The notes under the pieces: generated by a model
What the model was told of the DNA's origin: nothing
The model's database searches: none
The model's input: the letters and a program-made list of their open reading frames with translations, nothing else
In this document: in pieces, positions 51,043 to 60,083 of the stretch
How the letters are laid out: each line of letters begins with the position of its first letter
How positions within the stretch are numbered: the first letter of the stretch is position 1
Assembly: GCA_946811185.2 (NCBI GenBank)
Contig: OX328109.1
Coordinates: 38,486,129-38,550,128, forward strand
Direction of reading: 5' to 3'
Length of the DNA stretch: 64,000 nucleotides
DNA from: Hippopus hippopus
Lineage: Eukaryota; Mollusca; Bivalvia; Cardiida; Cardiidae
Translations under genes and position numbers: made by a program

Positions 51043-51469
51043 GGATAGACTTGAATACCTGTGGATAATGCCTAGTGCAGAAATGCTACCAAAGATAGCT
51101 TGGCTCACTGGCATCATGAAATATGAATGTTTTATAAGTTGGAGCCCATAAATTTCTATCCCATGATACTTATTATAAATCCCTTTAATAATGTAAACAC
51201 CCTTTGATGTGTCTGTGATTGCCTCTGATAACTTTTTGTCTTGTGGTAATGCCCTTGGGCAAGTCATTGCAAAATGCAGTCGAGTACTGATGAGAGCCAG
51301 GACACAAAGTATAAGCAGGGTGTTGCAGTGATGTAAGTAGGTATCTGAAACAGGTGATTATGGGATCCTCGTTTGTAAAGTTGTAGAACATGCTATGCTG
51401 TGGCCCTATGTTGTATCCTCTTCAGAAGCTCTTGGGTTTTCTTCCTTCGTTTGTCATTGGACATGAAGC

Positions 51470-51575
51470 TTTAGAGTCTAAGCCTGGTTCACACATGGCT
51501 AAGTGGGTTGTTGCAGTGATATGACTGAAATTATGTGGTATAAAACATAATCAATCAATCACTCCATCAATCAGT
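51470..51575 (+). mobile_element. SINE tail fragment
   Basis: GGTTGTTGCAGTGATATGAC, TATAAAACATAATCAATCAA, ending in ATCA repeats, match a SINE 3' end. Confidence 0.5.
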
Positions 51576-51689
51576 CATACTCAATTGTAAGAGATGTTTT
51601 GTTTCAAGAAATAAAAAGCCAGAGGTCACAAAAATTGAATTTGAATACAAAGGCTCATGATGAAGGAAATAATCCCCCCCTTCATTTTT

Positions 51690-52738
51690 AACTCACCTGA
51701 GCACGAAGTGATCATGCTGTGTCAGTCGTCTGTCATCAGCTTTTATCTTGTGTACACTCTAGAGGCCACATTTTCAGTCCGATACTAGTGAAACTTGGTC
51801 AGAATGTCTGTCTTGATGAAGTCTCAGACAAGTTTGAGAATGGTTCATGTGAGTTTTAGAACCAGGACAGTAGGTCAAATCTTAGAAAAACCTCGTGTGC
51901 ACTCTAAAGGTCATATTTTCAGTCCAATACTCTTGAAAGGTAGAATGTTTGTTTTGACAATATCTAATACAATTTTGAAAATGGGTCAAGTCAGGTCAAA
52001 AACTAGGTCACAGGGTCATATCTTTGAAATACCTTGTGTATGCTCTAGAGGCCACATTTGTTTTTGAGTACTCTTGAAAACTGATCAAAATGTTTGTGCT
52101 GATATCTCTGCCGAGTTTGAAAATTGGTCATGTCGGGTTAAAAACTAGGTCACTGGATTAAATCTTTGAAATACTTTTTTGTACGCTCTAGAGGCATCAT
52201 TTTCAGTTTGATACTTATGAAACTTGGTAAGGATATTTGTCTTGATGATTTCTCCGAGTTTGAATTTGGGTCAAATAGGGTCAAATCTTAAAAAAAGACC
52301 ATGTATAGACTCTAGAGGCCACATTTTCGGTCCAATACTTGTGAAAGTTGGTCAGAATGTCTGTCTTGATAACATCTCAGCAGAGATTGAAAATGAGTCA
52401 GGTTAGGTAAAAAACTAGGTCACTGGGTCAAAACTTTGGAAAACCTTGTGTATGCTATAGAGGCCACATTTGTAGTCTAGTATTCTTGAAAATTGGTCAG
52501 AATGTTTGTTTTAATGATAACTTACATGAGTTTGAAAATTGGTCACATCCAATCAAAATGTAGGTCACAGGGTCAGATCTTAAGAAAACCTTTTGTATGC
52601 TCTAGAGTCTACATTTTCATTCCAATACTCATAAAAAGTTGACAGAATTTTTATTATGATGTTATCTCTATTGAATTTGAAAATCTGCTCCCTGAAAATA
52701 TAACCTATTTTTAATGTTTGACCATGCTCATAACAAGA
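51690..52738 (+). repeat. family C relative, truncated, period about 140-145 bp
   Basis: AACTCACCTGAGCACGAAGT opens it. GCTCTAGAGGCCACATTT and variants recur about seven times between 51758 and 52610, each followed by a TTGGTCAGAATGTTTGTYTT-like stretch. More diverged than the array at 13091. Confidence 0.75.
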
Positions 52739-52896
52739 GCGCTGCCAGGTAGCTCAGTGGTTAAAGTATCTGACTCATGACTTGATGGTTGTGGCAAATT
52801 TTCTTTCTGACAATTTTCGCCTCTGACTCTGATGAATGTGAGAAAAGCTGTACTCATTGACTTGGAAAGAAAATTGTGTCAGTAGTGTACAGGTAT

Positions 52897-53516
52897 GAAT
52901 CCTCAGTGACCCACTTTCGATTCATTCTGTAATTGACCCTGGGTTATTTTGCTGGTGTTTCCTCGTTCTCATGAATTATTCATGAAGCATTTTGAATGGT
53001 GATCTCAGTTTTTCTTTGAGAAAATTTAAACTATTTTTAACACAAATACGCCGTCATTTCTAATTTTTACTTGTCGATATCCAATCACATCATTCATTGC
53101 AAATCAAGCTTAGCAATACTTTAAATATGGCGGCGCCCATCAACACCACAATTGAGAAGCGTTTGAAAGAGATTTTCGGCAAAACACCGAAAGATTGCCA
53201 GTCAAAATCATGCACAAAGATCGATAGTGTCATCCCTGTATTGCAGAATGGCATATCTCACAGGAGACAAGCACGCAGATGGCCGCCATATTTGTTGACA
53301 ACCTCAGGTTTTTTCCAGGGTTATTTTTAGTAACGGAGGAAATGAAGTTATCCTCTGTACAAGAGAGTATCATTATGTTATCGATCTTTCGATTGGCTAT
53401 TAGGGTACTTCCCAACCATTTGAATATTCATAAGAAACGACGATTTGCTAGTCAATTTTCTCAGGGGTGATGCAATGGAGAGTAACGTAATGCTTCAAAC
53501 CTGGGTTCCGAGGATG
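52897..53516. mobile_element. 620-bp DNA transposon with 8-bp TSD
   Basis: ACAGGTAT is repeated at 52889-52896 and 53517-53524. The ends are imperfect inverted repeats (ATCCTCAGTGACCCACTTT and, from the right, ATCCTCGGAACCCAGGTTT). An 8-bp duplication suits hAT-type elements, though the termini are not typical. It carries the ATGGCGGCG reading frame at 53127. Confidence 0.65.
53127..53330 (+). other. short ORF inside a 620-bp transposon, possible captured first exon
   Basis: The frame opens in the context AATATGGCGGCGCCC, which looks like an animal translation start, and reads MAAPINTTIEKRLKEIFGKT then PKDCQSKSCTKIDSVIPVLQ before running on to a stop (67 codons). The first 60 or so codons have more balanced base composition than the surroundings. 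A GGTTTTTTCC just after ACCTCA near 53305 could be a splice donor, so the coding part may end there. No family was recognised. It may be a piece of host gene carried by the element, or part of the element itself. Confidence 0.3.
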
Positions 53517-53664
53517 ACAGGTATAAGAAAGCCAGGAAACACATGCATAGGTGCACTGACCACCTTGATATGACCTTAGCTGTTAAAACAGCTTTAAACT
53601 AAATTAAATCATCGCAAGATATGATCTTGGAACCTCTGAGGTGAGAGACGGACGTTCTACCCCT

Positions 53665-53845
53665 ACATCACAGCAGATGACAACCTAACCATGGCTCAAA
53701 TGATGGAACTTAATCTTTATAGGGTAGAAAACATTTTGGAAGAAGGAGAAAAAGCTGGTTACCAGCATTTTCTCCCTTGCCCACAATGTTTTCAAAAGAC
53801 TTCATCCTCAGGATTGTTAATAGTCAGGATTGTGTGCTAAAGAAA
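53665..53845 (-). mobile_element. family A MITE, left end lost
   Basis: GCAGATGACAACCTAACCAT, core with GGTTACC, to TTGTGTGCTAAAGAAAG. Confidence 0.75.
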
Positions 53846-54039
53846 GAGAGAAAACAAAAACTACATCTATTTGCATAATTATGTGGGTGGAAATCTGTTA
53901 TACAACTTGTAGCTTTTAGAGTTAAAACCTGTTTTAATGCAGTACCGGCTTTAATGATTTTAGCTATTCCAACTTAAAAGCTTATGAAGGAAAACAGGAT
54001 CAAGATTAGACAGAAAATGCTTCAAGGTAGAGATAGTCA

Positions 54040-54115
54040 GGAAAACAAGTGAGAAACGGAGAAATTGCTAAGATGAGCAATTTATCCACATCTCACAATG
54101 TTTTATGGAAGCCTT
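54040..54115. mobile_element. family A-like decayed core
   Basis: GTGAGAAACGGAGAAATTGC and GCAATTTATCCACATCTCAC pair as a shorter hairpin. Similar decayed cores lie near 21490, 48845, 54690 and 57010. Confidence 0.4.
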
Positions 54116-54280
54116 CAACAGGTGAGGTATGGAGAGAGGCACTTTCATGAGGCAAATAATCAATTTCAGTCAGACAGTGGTAATTTTAGATAATGATGCC
54201 ATTTGAGGAAAAAGCTACAACAGCAATGAGTATGTTGTCTTTTTAACGGAAGGAACACTTGATAAGTGTGATGCTGATTC

Positions 54281-54397
54281 TAACTCTTTACCAAGCAACA
54301 AAATTTTAGACTCATCCAAATTCAAAGCATTTGTAGAAGACAGATTAGATGTGGCTCAATGGATGGAATTTGTTTGTTAAAGGTCAGAAAACATGGT
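54281..54397 (-). mobile_element. family A fragment, left half
   Basis: CTAACTCTTTACCAAGCAAC to AAAGGTCAGAAAACATGG. Confidence 0.7.
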
Positions 54398-54437
54398 AAA
54401 ACGTTAGAAGTTCCTTTCACAATTACAAGTGCATAAA

Positions 54438-54516
54438 ACATCCATTCATCCATCCATCCACCAACCAACCAACCAACCAACCAATCAGTCAATCAATCAA
54501 TCAATCAATCAATCAA
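54438..54516 (+). repeat. microsatellite, CATC then CAAC then AATC tetranucleotides
   Basis: ATCCATCCATCCACCAACCA runs into AACCAACCAACC and then AATCAATCAATCAATCAATC. The AATC part is like SINE tails, so this may have grown from one. Confidence 0.85.
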
Positions 54517-55010
54517 AAGGAAATACCATTTTTCCAGCCTGTTCTTCAAGCAACACTTTTTCTATGTCAATGGCTGCTCTTTATGTACAAAAACTTGAAG
54601 GTGTTTGAGAGGCATGAATAAGACGTGAGTGCATTTAGACCACCTGCAAATTTTTTAAGTCTTATTGTGTACATATACAGATGATAGCTTAAGAAAGCAT
54701 TGTAAGAAAAGGAGCAATCGCTTGTTACAAACTTTCCTGTGTAGTTAATGGCATAAGATCCCTTGATAATGGAGAGTATATGTGAACTGCTCATAAAATT
54801 CAAGGTTGATTTAGAGGGTACATCAGCTACTCAGATCAATAATGTCTGATTCCTCTATTCAAGTTTTTATTTATCATTTTATGCTGGAAATTTTATGGCT
54901 TCACATTTTTCAGTCCACCATTAAGATTTATTTACATTAGGCAAATCTGGGAAATCTGATCAAACCTTGTCCGAAATTATGGCTGCCATTGAGTATATAT
55001 CATAATTCCA

Positions 55011-55217
55011 TTAACCCTTTACCACACAATCCAGATTTTTATTGTCCTTGAGAAAGAAGACTTTTGAAAACAGAGGGAAAAAGACAAAATGCTGGTAACC
55101 AATGTTTTCTACCCTATCAAAGATAACTTCCACAATTTTAGCTGGATTTAATTTGGCGTCTGCATAATGCTGTGGGTTTGGACAGGTCCAAAATTTTTGT
55201 GTGTGGTGAATGGTTAA
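55011..55217 (+). mobile_element. family A MITE, right palindrome arm deleted
   Basis: TTAACCCTTTACCACACAAT to GGTGAATGGTTAA. One arm (GGGAAAAAGACAAAATGCTG) passes directly to AATGTTTTCTACCC. Confidence 0.8.
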
Positions 55218-55554
55218 CCCTTAGAACCGGAACTACTTTTTTAGTTACTACTGCAGATACTGAAAATGAGACTACTTATGTCATGTAGACTACTCTTCGA
55301 TCTGCATTGTTAGCCATTATATGTTTCTATAATCTGGCAGCTAAGACCGTGTAACTGCAAAGCTTAGTAGTTGAGACCGAAAAAAGTCAATGTTCTCTGA
55401 GTTTATCCCAGTTTTTTTCTGCATCGAGGACAACTGCATAATCATGTCATCTGTGGAATCTGGTAAAGCACTTTTCTGTGTTTTCGTAGAAATTGATTTG
55501 ATATATTTTATCCCTGCACTCTTTGCATTGCCACAAAGTTATTGCATTGGTGTA

Positions 55555-55680
55555 GAGTTTGAAAATGATCAACCCTTAGGGCCTATCACGAATAATTACT
55601 TTTTTGGCCAGTGTAGATCATGATAAGATGGCACAAAATGTGTTCAACTTGCCAAAATCATCCTGAAAGTTAAGTGAGTG
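55555..55680. repeat. family B fragment
   Basis: CAACCCTTAGGGCCTATCAC and GGCCAGTGTAGATCATGATA. Confidence 0.45.
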
Positions 55681-55862
55681 TGTTTGACAAGAATCATGAC
55701 TTTCTGTCAAAACTGCACACTTCATTGACTTCTTTGATGTGAAAAGGAGTCAGTTGCTTGCAAAGCAATGTGCGACATGATTAGTGCTTGGTTGGGTGAC
55801 AAAGATGTAACAGTAATTGATTTATGTTGAAATATTATGCAGACCTCCTTCTTCTCTATACT

Positions 55863-56091
55863 TTAACCCTTTACCACACGGCAAAATTTAAGACCTATCC
55901 AAATTGAAAGCATTTGCAGATGACAATTTCATAGTGGCTTAAATGACGCAACTTTTCTTTGATAGGGTAGAAAACCTTGTGGGAAAAGGAGAAAATGCTG
56001 GTTACCAGCATTTTCTCCTTTTCCCACAATGTTTTCAAAAGGCCTCTTCTTCAGGGGTGTTAAAAGGCGTCATTGTGTGGTAAAGGGTTAA
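55863..56091 (-). mobile_element. family A MITE, complete
   Basis: TTAACCCTTTACCACACGGC to GTGGTAAAGGGTTAA, perfect core, centre GGTTACC. Confidence 0.92.
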
Positions 56092-56666
56092 GACATTTTT
56101 TTCATCAAAATTCGACAAAGTTTGGCAAAGTGTCACTTTGACAAAACATCTTACTTCGCAAAACATCATATTTGGTGAAACATTGCTTTGGCACGATGGG
56201 TCTTTGACGAAAATGTCTTTCCACAAAATGGTTTTTATTGTAACGTCATGGATCCATTATTGACAGGTCTAAATTTTCTTGTACAACAAAGAGTGAAAGG
56301 AATCAAATTATCTTTTTTAATGACAGCAAGTAGAGAACCATTATTTTCCTTATGATTCATTGAGACGGCAATTAACCAGTAGATAGGGTAGAAAAATAGA
56401 AAAGTAGTTGGCTTAATCAAGAATACAGAAGCGATAAATTGACACCTGAAAGTTGAAGTTAATTAGTGGTACATGCATTTTTATTTTCAAAACAGTAACC
56501 TGATGCAGATAAAACTTGAAGTAATTGACCCAGGGATTCGTGATCTTTGAATTGAATTTTTCCAGACCTTTCAAATTTGAGATAGAATTAGCTTGGTAAT
56601 TACGTAGGCTCCTCATGCTTTGTCTGATTCAACAAAAATTACTGTACCTAAACAGAACTCTTTTAC
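56092..56666. other. non-coding stretch with short TTTGRCAAA-type repeats at its left
   Basis: Between 56097 and 56230 motifs such as TTTGGCAAAGTGTCACTTTG, TTGACAAAACATC, TTCGCAAAACATC and GGTGAAACATTGCTTTGGC recur in loose succession. No gene is visible in the rest. Confidence 0.35.
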
Positions 56667-56872
56667 TTAACCCTTTACCAAACAACAAAATTTTAGACTT
56701 GTCCCATTCGGAAGCATTTGCGGAAGACAAATTTAGTTCAAATGATAAAATTAGTCTTTGAAAGAGCAGAAAGGGTAGTTGTTACTAGCATTTTCTCCTT
56801 TTCTAAAATGTTTTCAAAAGCATTCTCCATTTTAGGGTTGCAAAAACTTGGGATTGTGAGGTAAAGGGTTGA
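56667..56872 (-). mobile_element. family A MITE, one palindrome arm lost
   Basis: TTAACCCTTTACCAAACAAC to GAGGTAAAGGGTTG; the left arm is replaced by AGAAAGGGTAGTTGTTACTA. Confidence 0.8.
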
Positions 56873-57922
56873 CTCTTGGGGAGCTCTTGGCTTTTTGGTC
56901 TTTTTCCACAGTGATTTTAATTCATTGCTTTCTACAATAAACTTGAACCAAATTACTTTGTGTGATAATCTGCATGTATTAAGATACAATACATGGATAC
57001 ACATGATAACATTTTGGCAAAAGTAGAAATTGCTTTTTTGGAGTAATTTCTTCTGTTGCCACAAGTGTTTCAAAAGTATTCTGCCACAAGATGAAAAAAA
57101 GTGTTCTGTAGATGTTAATGTTTTAAATTGAAAGTATTGAAATATATTGTTATTCTTCAAAAGGTACTGTTTTTTGTTAGGTATAAAATAAGCCTGGGTG
57201 GTTAAAGAGGTTAACCAGGCTGGATCTGAGATACAAGAAAAAAAGTTATCATTATGAAAAAACAGCAATTACTGATGTAAAGGTGATAAATGGAGGGGAA
57301 ACAATTTTTTTGAGAGTAATGAATTCTGACAAGTTTTGTGAGGTGTTTGAAATTACTTGCAGTAATGTAATCAGTACAGCCCCTAGGTCAACCTTGCCAT
57401 CAAGTGCTACAGTTCTCGTAGAAATTGTTTTTTATGTATGGATTTACCTGTTATGTTTAGCTAATGGATCAAAGGTGTAAATCAATGAATTTTCACTTGA
57501 ATAATTCAGTGAAAGTTCCATTAGTGATGCATGACATTTAGTGATAGATCTTTGTCGGATACAAAATGATGTGCCTTTTGAATGTTGGCTTTGGACTTGG
57601 TTTTCAGGTTCTTTAAACCTGTGCTGAGCAAAATAAATCAAATGGTCACTTTTAGGTTCAGAAATTGTCCAGTTATTTGAACTCCATGACAAAATACTTT
57701 AATAAATTACATTCAACATAGATATAGATAGTATCAAACTATATTTTCTGTGTGGCCTGATCTTGATTTATGCTATTTATGAAAACCTGCAATTGCCCTA
57801 TAGCATGTTGAGCCTGATGGCTAAAGATTAAGTCATTAACCTGATCAGTTGTTGATGAGATAATGCAATATTCCCTGATTGATGCCTTCAGCAGAAATTG
57901 AATTTTATATCCCATTGCTTCT
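56873..57922. other. no gene seen
   Basis: Frames of 65-82 codons occur but have no supporting signals. A decayed A-like core (about 57010-57070) is the only recognisable item. Confidence 0.35.
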
Positions 57923-58150
57923 TAACCTTTTACCAGACGACAAAATTTTAGTCTTGTCCAAGTTGAAAGCATATGCAGACAACAATTTCAGTGTGGCTCA
58001 ATTAGTAAGATTTTTTCTTTGATAGAGTAGAAAACATTGTAGAAAAAGGAGAAAATGCTGGTTACCAGCATTTTCTCCATTTCTCACAATGTTTTCAAAG
58101 GCTTCTTTCCCATTGTCATTAAAACTCGGCACTGTGTGTTAAAGGGTTAA
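57923..58150 (-). mobile_element. family A MITE, complete
   Basis: TTAACCTTTTACCAGACGAC to GTGTTAAAGGGTTAA; centre GGTTACC. Confidence 0.9.
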
Positions 58151-58433
58151 ACAGATTTTGGACCAAGTACAGCCAACATACAGGGTGCCTCTGAAGTGGA
58201 CAATTTTTGAAAATAGAGTACAAAACAGAAAAAGCTTCCTTCTCACAAATAGTTTTCGACATCATTCCTATCAGTTAATTGTTTCGTCTGTATGATATAC
58301 TATGAAGATAATTTTATTTCTCTTTGCTCTGATGCTTCTTTTTCATGCGATACTATTGTATGAAAGGCCTTGATATAGCCACAATAAGTTTGATTGATAT
58401 GAAAAGTTTATTGTAGACACTGCAAATTGTACA

Positions 58434-58664
58434 TTTACCCTTTACCACACAGTCTCAAGTTTTAACGACCAAAAGGAAGGTGGTTTTTGAAAAAAAATGG
58501 GAAAAGGAGAAAATACTGGTAATCAGTATTTTCTCCTTTTCCCACTGTGTTTTTCATCATTTCAAAGACAAACTCCATTGTGTCATCCAAGTTTTGTTTG
58601 TCCGCTGCAGATGCTTTGAATTTAGAAAATTTCCAAAATTTTTGCGGTTTGGTAAAGGAATAAA
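58434..58664 (+). mobile_element. family A MITE
   Basis: TTTACCCTTTACCACACAGT to TTTGGTAAAGGAATAA. Arms AAAATACTGG and CAGTATTTT share a paired change next to the centre. Confidence 0.85.
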
Positions 58665-58817
58665 TTAGGAACCTTGGAAATTACAAACTTTGCTAGTGCG
58701 GGTTTCTTTTTGTTTTACAAACTATTAAAAATGCTGCAGTGCTGATTAGATGTCTGAAAGTCCCCATACTTTTTCAATTTTTTTGTAGGAGGAAACTGTT
58801 GTTCGAAGTTCAAGATT

Positions 58818-59024
58818 TGATTTACCTTGTACCACAAAGAAAGCTTTTCAAAACATATTGGGAAAAGGAGAAAGTGCTCCTTTAACCAGCATTTTCCCCT
58901 TGTCCCACGATGTTTTCTACCCTTCCAAAAACAAAGTTAATTTTTTGAGTCACATTCATTTTATTGTCTGCAAATGCTTTCAGTTTAGGGAAATCTATAA
59001 CTTTGCTGTTTGCTATAGAGTTAA
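58818..59024 (+). mobile_element. family A MITE, left end lost
   Basis: ATTTACCTTGTACCACAAAG to TTTGCTATAGAGTTAA. Confidence 0.75.
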
Positions 59025-59166
59025 CAAGATGTCAGAACCAAAGAATTTCTCAATACAACATAAGTAAAGTACTGTTGATAAGAGGCACAATCATAGATCT
59101 TTTTGTAAAACATGCTTATGATCCTCGTACCTGAACGAGATATGAAAAGTTTATCATGAAATTGGT

Positions 59167-59395
59167 TTAACCCTGTACCACACGACAAATTTTAGACCCC
59201 CTCTGAATTGAAAGCATTTGCAGATGACAGTTTCCATGTGGCTCATATGAAATTATTTTTCTTTGATAGTGAGGAAAACATCGTGGAAAAAGAAGAAAAT
59301 GCTGGTAACCAGCATTTTCTCCTTTTCCCACAATGTTTTCAAAAGCCTTCTCTATCAAGGGTGTTAAAAGTCGTCATTGTGTGGTAAAGGGTTAA
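59167..59395 (-). mobile_element. family A MITE, complete
   Basis: TTAACCCTGTACCACACGAC to GTGGTAAAGGGTTAA. Its centre is GGTAACC, the type usual for + copies. Confidence 0.9.
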
Positions 59396-59645
59396 AAAGA
59401 TAGCTACAGGTCTTTTGAGTGTTTATTTTAGGCTTTCATTCTTGCATGTCTGTGCAAAAAGTCTTAATTATTGATGGAGAAAAATGTGTCAAAATGCATG
59501 TTATGATTAATCAGAGATAATAGTGCCTGTTTATACTTCTATAAATTATTCATTATTTAAGAGTTCTATTTATTCTCGTGTTAAATAGGACGCTTCCAAA
59601 AATAGTTATTTTGCCTCTCCTTGTGCATATTTATCTCTTTTACAT

Positions 59646-59894
59646 CTGAGTCATGCTCTGTGAAAAGGGGGCTTAATGCATCTATCAGCCTGCGCAGTCT
59701 GTGAAGGCTGACCTGGGCCGAAACTTTTTACTCTTGGTCAATGTTCTGTATGTCTAACGACTATTCTACCACAGAATTCAGTCAGTTGTTAAACAAACCG
59801 GATTTAATGGATCCATAATCATAAAATGTCTTGCTTGGTATAATGCATTACGGAGATGCATTAAGATCCCTTTTACCAGAGCATGGCTCATTTG
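59646..59894 (+). repeat. family F inverted-end element, complete
   Basis: GAGTCATGCTCTGTGAAAAG then GGGGCTTAATGCAT on the left, and ATGCATTAAGATCCCTTTTA then CCAGAGCATGGCTC on the right, are inverted ends of about 34 bp. The interior has GCCTGCGCAGTCTGTGAAGG and GCTTGGTATAATGCATTACG. Confidence 0.75.
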
Positions 59895-60083
59895 TATTTG
59901 TTTCTTTAGGAAAGCAACTTGACTCCTTGGAAGTCTGTCAGCAATAGGAATTACAGCATGACATAGCTGATGAATTGTTGATTGTTGACTATCTGTATAC
60001 AAGGGCGTAGCGCCTTCTATGCACAATACGCACAAGTGTTTTAAAAATTCCGCAACCAAAGCTGTAAATCACAATATCATATA

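Larger units (their letters stand above)
52740..53610 (+). mobile_element. tRNA-derived SINE, type 2, split by a 620-bp transposon
   Basis: Head GCCAGGTAGCTCAGTGGTTA, body to TTGTGTCAGTAGTGTACAGG, then after the insert ACAGGTATAAGAAAGCCAGG, CATAGGTGCACTGACCACCT and a tail GCTTTAAACTAAATTAAATC. Confidence 0.75.

Noticed and set aside
54438..54516. Regulatory or telomere-like repeat
   Set aside because: It is a simple tetranucleotide microsatellite, probably grown from a SINE tail.
56738..57268. 176-codon minus-strand frame, the longest in the window
   Set aside because: It runs from A-element sequence through AT-rich DNA and a decayed A-like core. Composition is Phe, Leu and Asn rich, and there are no splice or domain signals.
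58790..58860. Possible exon after TTTTTTTGTAG (EETVVRSSRFDLPC)
   Set aside because: The acceptor is good but the frame runs straight into an A element and no donor with coding sense is visible.
59911..60000. Possible coiled-coil exon after TTTGTTTCTTTAG reading KQLDSLEVCQQ
   Set aside because: The heptad-like reading needs phase 1 and has an in-frame TAG, and there is no donor. The other frames also stop quickly. At best it is a relic.
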